Shown piece by piece: positions 1-7,926 of a stretch of DNA of 64,000 nt (position 1 is its first letter; every line of letters starts with the position of its first letter). The stretch comes from an uncultured Eubacteriales bacterium (GTDB taxonomy: Bacteria; Bacillota; Clostridia; Christensenellales; CAG-138). The notes beneath the pieces were generated by a model. It did no database searches. It had not been told where the DNA came from and saw only the letters and a program-made list of their open reading frames with translations. The position numbers and the translations under genes are program-made. The stretch is taken from the NCBI GenBank assembly GCA_900545265.1, contig UQYI01000001.1, positions 124,001-188,000 of the forward strand, written 5' to 3'.

Positions 1-1599
1 GCAGAGAAGGTAGACCGTTGCCAGCAGGATAAAGGGCACCGTTGCAAAAAAGTGATACAGAAACACGCACCGGGACACCAGCACCCAGGGCAGATAATTG
101 GCCAGCACCCCCACGAGCAGCACCGGCAGGGCGGGATCCTTTTTCAGTCGGCCCATGACCCACTCCAGCAGCAAACACACGGCCCCTACGGAACTGACCC
201 ACCACACGGCAGGGTTGCCCGTGCTGGAAATGTTGGAGATCCATCCGTTGCCCCCGGATACAAAGAACCACACGCTCTTGGCGGTAAAGGGCCACTGATA
301 CCAGGCGGACTGGCACATATGGGTGGCAGTGAGCTTGGAATGGTAATTGTACATGATCTTCTGGTAATACAACAGAGTATCCCAGGCCTCCTTCAGGCTG
401 GTATCCCCTTCATACCGGTAGTAGGGGATATAAGAGGCAAAATAGATCCCTCCCGGCAGCGCCAGGAAGAACAGACAGCACCAGAGCACGGTCTTCCATG
501 TCACGTTCCAGAAGCGCTTCAGCTGGGCCTGCTTTTTCTCCCCCGGCTCCAGACGCAGCGTCTGGTACAGAGCCGCCAGCACATGACCGAAGAACAGCAC
601 CGCCAGACCGGCCCCCGCATAGCAGCCGATCCATTTGCTGGCCACCCCCAGCCCGAAGCTCAGGCCGCTGAGAGCCAGATACCGGAACTTTTCCTTCAGG
701 GGCGTGGTCAGATAAGGCCTGCGGATATATTCATACATGAACAGGAACATCAGCAGGATAAAGAACACCCCGTATACGTCTATGGTGGCGATGCGGGTCT
801 GGGTAAAGTGCATACATTCAAAGGCCCACAACCCGGCCGCCAGCAGGGCATAATCCGTCCGCCGGAGCATCCGCTTGGCAAACACATACAGGATGGGCAC
901 CATGGCAATGCCGAACAGCGTCCCCATGATCCGCCAGCCGAAGGGATTCATGCCGAATATCAGTATGCCAAGGGCAATGATAAGCTTGCCCAGCGGCGGG
1001 TGGGTCCATTCGTATACGGACATGTTGTGGATGTGCTCATAGGCCGTCCGGGCATGGTAGATCTCGTCAAAGATCATTCCGTTGTAATAGCCGGGCTGGT
1101 CGGGCACGGTGCTCTGTTCATCCACCAGAGCCGCTCCCTCTGCCGAAGCCGTGACCGGGAGCAGGTTGCCCGCCTCATCAAAGAAGGCGATCTCGTTGAC
1201 GGCCACCTCTCCTTCCGCCTCTACCGTAAGCGTATCGGACACAGGCAGATCCACCGTCTCCTTATGCCACTTGAACATATCCCCCTGATCCTGGGTGTAG
1301 GTCCAGCTCTCCCCTTCTTCGTTGGTAAAGGTCAAAGAACCTGTGGCAATGTTCCCGTTGCACCAGGCTTCGGCCAGGGTGACGGGGGCGTCAAAGGTCA
1401 GGGTAAAGGTATCCCCCGTATCCCCGTAATACACGCTTTCGGGGAAGTTCAGGGTGCCCAGATTCAAAAGGGCAATGAGCCCGTACAGCAGCGTCAGTAC
1501 CAGCAGGCAGATCCGGTCCGCCCGGACCAGCTTTTCGCTGGCATGGGTCTCAAAGGGATTGAGGGATTCCGCCGGCCGCAGGGTATTCTTTTTGCTCAT
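1..1599 (-). CDS. PMT-family (GT39-like) membrane mannosyltransferase, C-terminus cut by window edge
   Basis: The frame is open from an ATG at 1599 to the left edge (533 codons), so the C-terminal part is missing. The product is a multi-spanning GT-C glycosyltransferase: a first membrane helix near residues 30-48, an extracytoplasmic beta-rich insertion to about residue 160, then the signature FDEIYHARTAYEH followed by EWTHPPLGK, which is typical of dolichyl-phosphate-mannose/polyprenyl-phosphate-sugar protein O-mannosyltransferases, and many further helices. By family, it would move a sugar from a polyprenyl-phosphate donor to an exported protein or glycan on the outer face of the membrane. 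Its ATG overlaps the TGA of the upstream glycosyltransferase (ATGA), which suggests translational coupling and shared function. The acceptor is unknown. Confidence 0.88.
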   Translation of the reverse strand, partial: MSKKNTLRPAESLNPFETHASEKLVRADRICLLVLTLLYGLIALLNLGTLNFPESVYYGDTGDTFTLTFDAPVTLAEAWCNGNIATGSLTFTNEEGESWTYTQDQGDMFKWHKETVDLPVSDTLTVEAEGEVAVNEIAFFDEAGNLLPVTASAEGAALVDEQSTVPDQPGYYNGMIFDEIYHARTAYEHIHNMSVYEWTHPPLGKLIIALGILIFGMNPFGWRIMGTLFGIAMVPILYVFAKRMLRRTDYALLAAGLWAFECMHFTQTRIATIDVYGVFFILLMFLFMYEYIRRPYLTTPLKEKFRYLALSGLSFGLGVASKWIGCYAGAGLAVLFFGHVLAALYQTLRLEPGEKKQAQLKRFWNVTWKTVLWCCLFFLALPGGIYFASYIPYYRYEGDTSLKEAWDTLLYYQKIMYNYHSKLTATHMCQSAWYQWPFTAKSVWFFVSGGNGWISNISSTGNPAVWWVSSVGAVCLLLEWVMGRLKKDPALPVLLVGVLANYLPWVLVSRCVFLYHFFATVPFILLATVYLLC

Positions 1600-3683
1600 T
1601 TTTGCAGCGCCTCCTCCAGCTTCCGGTTCCAGTCCCGGCTTTCATAAAAGGGGATCCCCTTCTTTTCCGGCCGGATATGAAAGAGCACATCCAGCGTCAG
1701 ATACACAAAGTATACGCATACCCCCACCTCGCAAAGGGCGCACAGCCGCAGCGTGGCCGTATGCTCCACAGACCCCCTGACAATGCTCATGGCGGCCTTG
1801 CTGACCACATACATGGCGGTCATTTCATTCAGGAAGGTGGTGCAGGTAAACAGAGCCATGACCGCCAGCAGCCGCTTATCCCCATAGGCGGCATAGGCAA
1901 AGAGCAGCAGCACCAGCACCGGCACCACATACCGCTCATGCATATAATGGCCGAAGGTGAAGATCAACGCCATGACCAGCGCGGCGATCAGATACAGAGC
2001 TCCCTTTTCTTCCGTGAGAGAGCGCCCCTGCTTCAGCAGATCTCGGTTCTTCTTCAGGCCCAGAGCGGCCCCCAGCAGCACCCCCAGCAGGATGCATGCG
2101 GTGCCAAACTGCTTATATGTCAGTGCCGAGCCCAGCAGCCCTTCCCCGGCAGGCTTCCAGTTGCCGCCCACCAGCGCCATATAGTTGTATGCTTCTACGG
2201 AGGCGTAATCATAACCGCTGCTGGCGGAAAGGAACCGGTTCACCAGCCAGAACAGATCCTGCTCCCCCTTGAAGGGCAGGGAGATCACCAGCAGCACCCC
2301 CAGGGCGCCCAAAGCCCCCAGCAGCGTGCCGCTCAGTTTTTTCCACACGTCTTTCTTTTCGAAGGGCGCCAGCATGAGCAGGTGGAACAGGCCGTATACC
2401 GGGCCGAACATCAGCGCCTGCCATTTGATGGCCACGGCCAGCCCGAACACGCACCCGGAAAGAGTCTGCCGCTCCTTTTGCAGCAGCATAAAGGAGAGCA
2501 GCAGGAAGAAAGTCAGTATGGAATCGATCTGCCCCCAGGCCCCGGAAAGGAAGAACAGCGCCGGATTCAGGTACACCAGGCTCCCCAGCAGCAGGGCTTT
2601 GCCCCGGGTGGCTCCCTGCTCCCGGCTGAAGCGCATCAGCAGCAGTGCACAGCCCGCATCGGCGGCAATGGCGGGCAGCATATACAGAAACTTTCCGAAG
2701 CTGCTGTATACATCCACCCCCAGCAGGTTCCACAGGGCGGACCAGCCCCCCAGAAACAGCATATAGGCCGGAGGATAGTCGTACCACTCATGGCCCGCCG
2801 CCGTATAAAAGGTGGAGGTGCCTTCCCGGGCGATAGACTGCCCCCAGGCAATAAAGCAGTTCATATCCGTATCATGGCCCTTGAACACCAGACACAGCAC
2901 CAGACGCAGCAGCAGCCCCAGCAGCAGGATCCACCCAAAGGTGCGCTTGCAGGTGCTTTCCTGCGGATCCAGCGCTTCCCAGCGCTCCCGGTTCCGGAAT
3001 ACGCAGAACAGCAGCACGATGCCCGTCAGCACCGCCGCCCACAAAAGAGCCGCGAACAGAGACTTATAGGTCTGCTCACTCCACTCCTGCTGCTCCTGGC
3101 TCTCCTGACCGCCGCCCCAGGGAGACAGCGGCTGATACTCTCCCTCTGCACCGCTGCCCTGTTCCAGGCGCACTTCCCTGAACCAGGCGGTGCCGGTGCT
3201 GTTTTCACTGTATCCCCCCAGCCGCAGGGCCAGGTTCACCTGCGTCTGGCCGGCCTGCGTTTCAAAGTACAGAAAGACCGGGGTCCAGTCATTGTCCCCG
3301 TACAGGCTTTCGCTGTATACGCAGCTTTTATCCAGGCTGTAATTGTCTATGGAAAGGGTGGCGCCCCTGCCTTCCTCCACATTCCGGGTCCGGATCAGGG
3401 CGGAAAGGATATACCGGCTTTCCGGAGACACCTGCACCAGATGAGTCAGGCGCAGATCGTCCCCCTCTTCCAAAGTAAGCCGCAAAGCTCCGTCCTCGCA
3501 GACGGCCTCATAGTCTTCCCCGTACACGCTGATCTCCCAGTCCCGGGGCAGTCCGTTTTCCTCCGCCTCCAGGGGCAGATCCATGAGCAGGGTGGGATCT
3601 TCCCCCTCAGCCTTCCGGCAGCCCCCCAGCAGGAGCAGCAGGGCCAGCAGCCACAGTATTCCCAGCCAGTGCTTTCTTTTCAC
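1596..3683 (-). CDS. GT-C fold membrane glycosyltransferase with lipoprotein-like N-terminus
   Basis: 695 residues from a GTG start preceded by GGAGG at six bases. The N-terminus is a signal peptide ending in LLLGGC, which looks like a lipobox. Residues of about 25-190 are predicted extracytoplasmic and beta-rich, resembling a carbohydrate-binding jelly roll. From about residue 210 there are ten or more hydrophobic helices with acidic and aromatic loop motifs (GHDTDMNCFIAWGQ, YDYPPAYM) seen in GT87/GT39-like polyprenyl-phosphate mannosyltransferases. The gene is the first of a coupled pair with the PMT-family gene and has its own promoter at 3721-3750. The role is probably envelope or S-layer glycosylation; this is inferred from the fold, not from a known pathway neighbour. 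Confidence 0.8.
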   Translation of the reverse strand: MKRKHWLGILWLLALLLLLGGCRKAEGEDPTLLMDLPLEAEENGLPRDWEISVYGEDYEAVCEDGALRLTLEEGDDLRLTHLVQVSPESRYILSALIRTRNVEEGRGATLSIDNYSLDKSCVYSESLYGDNDWTPVFLYFETQAGQTQVNLALRLGGYSENSTGTAWFREVRLEQGSGAEGEYQPLSPWGGGQESQEQQEWSEQTYKSLFAALLWAAVLTGIVLLFCVFRNRERWEALDPQESTCKRTFGWILLLGLLLRLVLCLVFKGHDTDMNCFIAWGQSIAREGTSTFYTAAGHEWYDYPPAYMLFLGGWSALWNLLGVDVYSSFGKFLYMLPAIAADAGCALLLMRFSREQGATRGKALLLGSLVYLNPALFFLSGAWGQIDSILTFFLLLSFMLLQKERQTLSGCVFGLAVAIKWQALMFGPVYGLFHLLMLAPFEKKDVWKKLSGTLLGALGALGVLLVISLPFKGEQDLFWLVNRFLSASSGYDYASVEAYNYMALVGGNWKPAGEGLLGSALTYKQFGTACILLGVLLGAALGLKKNRDLLKQGRSLTEEKGALYLIAALVMALIFTFGHYMHERYVVPVLVLLLFAYAAYGDKRLLAVMALFTCTTFLNEMTAMYVVSKAAMSIVRGSVEHTATLRLCALCEVGVCVYFVYLTLDVLFHIRPEKKGIPFYESRDWNRKLEEALQK

Positions 3684-3720
3684 GCTTTTCCTCCGCGCTT
3701 ATACCAATGTGTTTGGATAT

Positions 3721-3750
3721 ATGATAGCATAGCGGAGCCGTCTTTGGCAA
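3721..3750 (-). promoter_or_regulatory. SigA-type promoter for the glycosyltransferase pair
   Basis: On the minus strand, TTGCCA and TATCAT are separated by 18 bases, about 35 bases upstream of the GTG start at 3683. Confidence 0.6.
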
Positions 3751-3757
3751 TCCGTTG

Positions 3758-4096
3758 TCAAAAAGCGTTCACAATGTGTTCAATTCGGTTTTCGGATAGA
3801 TACACTTCCGTCACATCAAAGCGGACATAGCGGTCATGAAGCCCCTGTTCCAGCAGGTAGCTCTGGGCCGCCTCCCGCACAAAGTTCTGTTTGGCCCGGC
3901 CCACGGCCTCCCGGGGCAGCCCGTAGCGCAAAGAGGAGCGGGCCTTCACCTCCACAAAAACGATGACCCCCTCCCTGTCCTCCAGTATCAGATCTATCTC
4001 CCGGTGCCCGGCCCGGAAATTTTTTGCCCGAAGGGTATAGCCCCTTTTCAGCAGATATTCCAGAGCCAGCCGCTCCCCCTTTTCCCCGGCGTTCAT
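3758..4096 (-). CDS. yraN: YraN/UPF0102 family nuclease-fold protein
   Basis: 112 residues, the normal length for UPF0102. The core is a PD-(D/E)xK endonuclease-like site: REIDLILED with D35, then VFVEVKAR with E49 and K51. The biochemical role of the family is not firmly established; links to recombination and DNA processing have been proposed. It starts one base after the rnhB stop codon (TAG at 4098-4100), so the two are co-transcribed and probably co-translated. The rbgA-rnhB-yraN order is common in Clostridia and Bacilli. Confidence 0.92.
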   Translation of the reverse strand: MNAGEKGERLALEYLLKRGYTLRAKNFRAGHREIDLILEDREGVIVFVEVKARSSLRYGLPREAVGRAKQNFVREAAQSYLLEQGLHDRYVRFDVTEVYLSENRIEHIVNAF

Positions 4097-4097
4097 C

Positions 4098-4730
4098 CTA
4101 TGCCTCCGGGCAGAAGCGCCCGATAAAGCTCCGCCGGTGCAGGGGGCAGGGACCGTACTTTTTCAGGGCGGCAATATGCTCCGCCGTGCCATAGCCCTTG
4201 TTCCGGGCAAAGCCGTATTCCGGATACAGGGCGTCCATGCGCTCCATGTATCTGTCCCGCTCCACCTTGGCCACTATGGAGGCGGCCGCAATGGAATAGC
4301 ACAGGGCGTCCCCGTGTATAAGGGAATGCTGCCGGGCAGGGATATCCAGCCCCGTCAGGGCGTCGATCATCACATCCGTCACCTCTATGGGCATGGCGGC
4401 AAACGCCTGTGCAAAGGCCAGCCTTGTGGCCTGCAGAATGTTCATCCGGTCTATATCCTCCGGCCCCACCCAGGCGGTGGCATACCCCAGCGCCTGTGCG
4501 GTGATCTGCTCATAGAGCATATCCCGGCGTTTGGGAGAAAGCTTTTTGGAGTCGTTTACATACGCCAGCAGGGGTTCCGGCGGCATGGCGGCGCAGCCTG
4601 CCACCACCGGGCCCGCCAGGGGGCCCCGGCCCACCTCGTCCATCCCTGCCAGCACCACCCCGGGCGTTTCCCACAGGGGACGGTCATATTGGGTGATCTG
4701 CAGCAGCCGCTCCGGCTCGGGTATACGCAT
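4098..4730 (-). CDS. rnhB: Ribonuclease HII
   Basis: 210 residues. Cleaves the RNA strand of RNA-DNA hybrids, including single ribonucleotides left in DNA. Catalytic acidic residues are visible in order: D31-E32 in GMDEVGRGPLAGPV, D123 in MIDALTG and D141 in HGDALC. The invariant SKKLS stretch at about residues 61-65 is also present. It lies 24 bases downstream of rbgA and one base upstream of yraN, on the same transcript. Cytoplasmic. Length and motifs agree with the family. Confidence 0.97.
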   Translation of the reverse strand: MRIPEPERLLQITQYDRPLWETPGVVLAGMDEVGRGPLAGPVVAGCAAMPPEPLLAYVNDSKKLSPKRRDMLYEQITAQALGYATAWVGPEDIDRMNILQATRLAFAQAFAAMPIEVTDVMIDALTGLDIPARQHSLIHGDALCYSIAAASIVAKVERDRYMERMDALYPEYGFARNKGYGTAEHIAALKKYGPCPLHRRSFIGRFCPEA

Positions 4731-4754
4731 GGGGCTTTCTCCTTTCCGTATCGC

Positions 4755-5648
4755 TTATTCTTCTGCGGCAGGCTCTTCCGGCAGCGGGGCTTCCTCTGCC
4801 CCGGGCGTTTCCCAGGTGATCCTGGCGATCTTGCCGCCACGGTACTCATCCAGCGCCACACGGGCGGCCCGCTCCGTATCCGCCAGCCCGCCCGGCAGCA
4901 AAAACCCCCGGCTCCGGGCCACGCCTTCCAAAAAGGTAAAGTCTTCCTCCCCCTGCCGCAGCAGCAGCTTGGGGTACCGCTCCAAAAGCTTTTCCGGGCA
5001 AAGGGCATACAGCTCGCTTAAAAGGCTTTCGCTGAGCGATTCCACATCCATGATCTCATCATTGATGGAGCCGATATAGGCCAGATGCCGGGCCAGCCGC
5101 TGATCTTCCAGCTTGGGCCACAAAAGCCCCGGGCTGTCCATCAGTTCCAGATAGGGGCCCACCTTTACCCATTGCTTGCTTCTGGTAACGCCGGGCCTGT
5201 CTCCGGTCTGGGCCCGGTTCTCTCCGGCGATGCGGTTGATAAAGGTGGATTTGCCTGCGTTGGGGATCCCCACCACCATGATGCGCACGGTCTTGCGGAT
5301 GCCCTTGGCCTGCATACGGGCCACCTTTTCGGCAGTAGCCCGCTGCAAAAGAGCCATGGCCTGCTTTTTCATGGCGGCTCCGGTGGATACGATGGCCGCC
5401 GCCTGTATGCCCTGGCTCTCATACTGCCGGATCCACGCCTTGCACAAAGCCGGATCCGCCAGATCCGCCTTGTTGAGAAATACGATCCGCTCCCGGGTCT
5501 TCAGAATCCCGTCAAAGTCCGGATTCCTTGTAGCGGCCGGGGCCCGGGCGTCTACGATCTCCGCCACGGCGTCCACCAGCTTTATATTCTCCTGAAGCAT
5601 TCTTTTGGCCTTGGCCATGTGCCCCGGATACCAGTTGATCTGCTGCAT
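4755..5648 (-). CDS. rbgA: Ribosome biogenesis GTPase RbgA/YlqF
   Basis: 297 residues. A circularly permuted GTPase, needed in Bacillus for late assembly of the 50S subunit. The permuted motif order is visible: N-terminal YPGHMAKAKR, G4 NKAD at 59-62, G1 GIPNAGKST at about 127-135, then G3 DSPG at 171-174, followed by the C-terminal helical domain. It starts just downstream of the rplS terminator. I see no clear promoter in the 60-base gap, so partial read-through from the ffh-rplS operon is likely. It leads the rbgA-rnhB-yraN group. Confidence 0.97.
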   Translation of the reverse strand: MQQINWYPGHMAKAKRMLQENIKLVDAVAEIVDARAPAATRNPDFDGILKTRERIVFLNKADLADPALCKAWIRQYESQGIQAAAIVSTGAAMKKQAMALLQRATAEKVARMQAKGIRKTVRIMVVGIPNAGKSTFINRIAGENRAQTGDRPGVTRSKQWVKVGPYLELMDSPGLLWPKLEDQRLARHLAYIGSINDEIMDVESLSESLLSELYALCPEKLLERYPKLLLRQGEEDFTFLEGVARSRGFLLPGGLADTERAARVALDEYRGGKIARITWETPGAEEAPLPEEPAAEE

Positions 5649-5670
5649 ATGCTTTTGCCTTTCTGCCCGC

Positions 5671-5702
5671 CAAAACGGAAAAAGCCCCGCACCGGCGGGG
5701 CT
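5671..5702 (-). terminator. Rho-independent terminator after rplS
   Basis: On the minus strand an 8 bp stem AGCCCCGC/GCGGGGCT with a four-base loop is followed by TTTTTCC. It closes the ylxM-to-rplS operon. Confidence 0.85.
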
Positions 5703-5710
5703 CAGGGAAC

Positions 5711-6064
5711 TTATTTCTCCACGATCCGCTCGCGAATCTTGGCGGACTTACCGGAACGCTCTCTGAGGTAATAGAGCTTGGCCCGGCGCACCACACCGTG
5801 ACGGACCACTTCGATACGGCCGATACGGGGGCTGTGATAGGGGAAGGTACGCTCTACGCCTACGCCGTAGGATACGCGGCGGACGGTGAAAGACTTGCGG
5901 ATGCCGCCGCCTTCCATCTTGATGACGGTGCCTTCAAAATTCTGCAGACGCTCCCGGTTGCCTTCTACGACCTTTACGAATACACGTACCAGATCGCCGA
6001 TCTCCAGCTCGGGCAGATCGCTGCGAAGCTGTTCTTTTTCCAGTTCTTTGATGATGTCAGACAT
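5711..6064 (-). CDS. rplS: 50S ribosomal protein L19
   Basis: 117 residues starting MSDIIKELEKEQLR, the usual L19 length. I chose the ATG at 6064 because it follows AAGGAG at 11 bases; the open frame extends upstream to 6145 but those residues do not look like L19. Conserved stretches include GDLVRVFVKVVEG, RLQNFEGTVI and the basic tail RRAKLYYLRERSGK. L19 lies at the 30S-50S interface. It is the last gene of the operon and is followed by a strong terminator. Confidence 0.97.
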   Translation of the reverse strand: MSDIIKELEKEQLRSDLPELEIGDLVRVFVKVVEGNRERLQNFEGTVIKMEGGGIRKSFTVRRVSYGVGVERTFPYHSPRIGRIEVVRHGVVRRAKLYYLRERSGKSAKIRERIVEK

Positions 6065-6186
6065 GTGTAATTTTACTCCTTCGTTCATTTTTGAGCGATA
6101 CAGGCGTTCTTGCTCAACGGGGAACAGAGGACCACCCAATGCCACAACAGACGCATTATACCACGGGGAATCCGGCAGTGCAAGCC

Positions 6187-6888
6187 CTATTTCCCTTTAT
6201 TTTCATAGTATTTTCCGTAAGTGCCCAAAAGCTCCGGCCGGTTTTGCCGGGTCTTTTCCAGTGCCTGCCGGCGCCGCCACTTTTCTATATTGGCGGCATG
6301 GCCGCTGAGGAGCACCTCCGGTGTTTCCATCCCCTCATACACGGCCGGGCGGGTATACTGGGGATATTCCAGCAGTCCCCGGGAAAAGGATTCCTCCCCG
6401 GCGCTTTCCGTGCTGCCCAGCACCCCGGGCACAAACCGTGCCACGCAGTCTGCCAGCACCATGGCCGGCAGCTCTCCCCCGGTAAGGATAAAGTCGCCGA
6501 TGCTGACCTCCCCGTCCAGCAGGGACATGACCCGCTCGTCCACCCCTTCGTAATGGCCGCACAGCAGCAGCAGCCGCTCCTGCCGGGCAAAGCCCATGGC
6601 CCGCTCCGTGGTGAGCAGGGGGCCCCGGGGCGTCATGAGCAGCCGCAGGGCCTCATGGCCGGGATCCACGGTGCGGATGCAGTCAAAGATGGGCTGCGCC
6701 ATCATCACCAGCCCCGCTCCCCCGCCGAAGGGATAATCATCGGTCTTCAGGTGCTTGTTCTGGGCGTGATCCCGGATGTTATGCAGGCGGATATCCAGCA
6801 GCCCTCTGTCCCGGGCCCTTTTGAGCATGGATTCGGAAAAGGGACCCTGAAACATATCCGGAAAGAGGGTAAGAATATCAATCCGCAA
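6187..6888 (-). CDS. trmD: tRNA (guanine-N1-)-methyltransferase
   Basis: 233 residues with a TTG start at 6888 placed behind GGAGG; the resulting LRIDILTLFPDMF is the normal TrmD N-terminus. The enzyme uses S-adenosylmethionine to make m1G37 in tRNAs, preventing +1 frameshifts. It is a SPOUT-fold protein; the knot region is visible as LLCGHYEGVDERV and SIGDFILTGGE, and DYPFGGGAGLVM is also diagnostic. The start lies inside the last codons of rimM, overlapping its TGA, which implies translational coupling. A GTG or longer start up to 6912 is less likely. Confidence 0.96.
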   Translation of the reverse strand: MRIDILTLFPDMFQGPFSESMLKRARDRGLLDIRLHNIRDHAQNKHLKTDDYPFGGGAGLVMMAQPIFDCIRTVDPGHEALRLLMTPRGPLLTTERAMGFARQERLLLLCGHYEGVDERVMSLLDGEVSIGDFILTGGELPAMVLADCVARFVPGVLGSTESAGEESFSRGLLEYPQYTRPAVYEGMETPEVLLSGHAANIEKWRRRQALEKTRQNRPELLGTYGKYYENKGK

Positions 6889-7396
6889 ACAGACCCACCT
6901 CCCTGAGCACACTGGCCTCCAGCACCATGCGGCCGCCGGGAATATCCACCTCGTGGAGCACTTTTTTCAGGGCAGGGACCATCAGCTTTCCTCCGGCCAC
7001 TTCGTATACGTCGTTGGCGCCGGTCTCATACACGTTGGTAAGCTTTCCATAGGCCTTCCCCTCCGTATCCGAAACCTCCAGCCCTATCAGATCCGCCACA
7101 AAGTAGGTATAGGCGGGCAGCTCCACGGTATGGGTCCTGTCTACGCACAGATAGATCCCCCGCAGCTTTTCCGCCGCTTCGGGGGTATCATAGCCCTCTA
7201 TATGGGCCAGCACCATATCCTCCCCCGCAGAAACTACAGAAAGCCGCACGGGGATATGCTTCCCGTGCAGCTCCAGGTAACACTGTGTCAGGCCTTTGAA
7301 CCGAGCCGGATCATCGGTGGCGGGGTTGATCTTTACGTTCCCCCGGACGCCGTGGGGCCTGGCAATCAGCCCGATGCGCAGATAGAGGGAGATCAC
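6878..7396 (-). CDS. rimM: 16S rRNA processing protein RimM
   Basis: 172 residues. Binds the 30S head near S19 and helps its maturation. N-terminal RimM barrel with LRIGLIARPHGVRGNVKI, then a PRC-barrel-like C-terminal domain containing YFVADLIGLEV and the motif VPALKKVLHEVDI. The ATG overlaps the khpA stop by four bases (ATGA), and its own 3' end overlaps trmD. The rpsP-khpA-rimM-trmD-rplS order is the classic Bacillota ribosome maturation operon. Confidence 0.97.
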   Translation of the reverse strand: MISLYLRIGLIARPHGVRGNVKINPATDDPARFKGLTQCYLELHGKHIPVRLSVVSAGEDMVLAHIEGYDTPEAAEKLRGIYLCVDRTHTVELPAYTYFVADLIGLEVSDTEGKAYGKLTNVYETGANDVYEVAGGKLMVPALKKVLHEVDIPGGRMVLEASVLREVGLFAD

Positions 7397-7620
7397 AGGA
7401 TATCCACCACGTACTTCTTATCGGAATGTACCGAAGAAGCCTTGACGATGGTGCGGATGGCCTTGGCGATGCGGCCCTGCTTGCCGATGACCTTGCCTAC
7501 ATCCGCAGGGTCCACGGAAAGCTCGATCACGGAAGTATCCCCGTCCTCCCGGACGTTGACCTTCACCGCATCGGGATTCTCCACCAGACTTCTGGCGATA
7601 AACAGAACCAGTTCGTCCAT
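7393..7620 (-). CDS. khpA: KH-domain RNA-binding protein KhpA
   Basis: 75 residues forming one KH domain; the GxxG loop is GKQG in VGKVIGKQGRIAKAI. In other Bacillota, KhpA pairs with KhpB/Jag as an RNA-binding heterodimer that affects cell elongation and small-RNA biology. The gene lies between rpsP (three-base gap) and rimM (four-base overlap), its conserved position. Confidence 0.95.
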   Translation of the reverse strand: MDELVLFIARSLVENPDAVKVNVREDGDTSVIELSVDPADVGKVIGKQGRIAKAIRTIVKASSVHSDKKYVVDIL

Positions 7621-7623
7621 GGC

Positions 7624-7866
7624 TTAGTCGATGGCGCCGGTCTTCTTGAGCAGATCCCGCACGGTGTCGGTGGGCTGTGCGCCGTTCTTGATCCACTGGG
7701 CGGCCTTCTCGTTATCCACCTTCAGCTCCACGGGCTCGGCAATGGGGTTGAAGTAGCCGATCTCTTCCACAAAAGCACCGTTGCGGGGCGCGCGGGAATC
7801 GGCCACCACGATACGGTAGAAAGGAGCCTTCTTGGCGCCCATACGGCGCAGTCTGATCTTAAGCAT
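7624..7866 (-). CDS. rpsP: 30S ribosomal protein S16
   Basis: 80 residues, MLKIRLRRMGAKKAPFYRIVVADSRAPRNG at the N-terminus is the S16 signature (shown only to identify the family). Small-subunit assembly protein binding the 5' domain of 16S rRNA. A GGAGGA site sits upstream of the ATG. It follows ffh with a 60-base gap holding an AT-rich hairpin, and precedes khpA. Confidence 0.97.
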   Translation of the reverse strand: MLKIRLRRMGAKKAPFYRIVVADSRAPRNGAFVEEIGYFNPIAEPVELKVDNEKAAQWIKNGAQPTDTVRDLLKKTGAID

Positions 7867-7898
7867 GAAAAAATTCCTCCAAACAAAATATTGTGTAT

Positions 7899-7924
7899 GT
7901 ATGAAAAACGGTAAACCGGTTTTT
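7899..7924 (-). terminator. Weak hairpin/T-tract between ffh and rpsP
   Basis: On the minus strand AAAAACCGG, a TTTA loop and CCGTTTTT form a hairpin with one bulged C and a T tract. It may attenuate rather than stop transcription, because rpsP shows no separate promoter. Confidence 0.35.
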
Positions 7925-7926
7925 CC

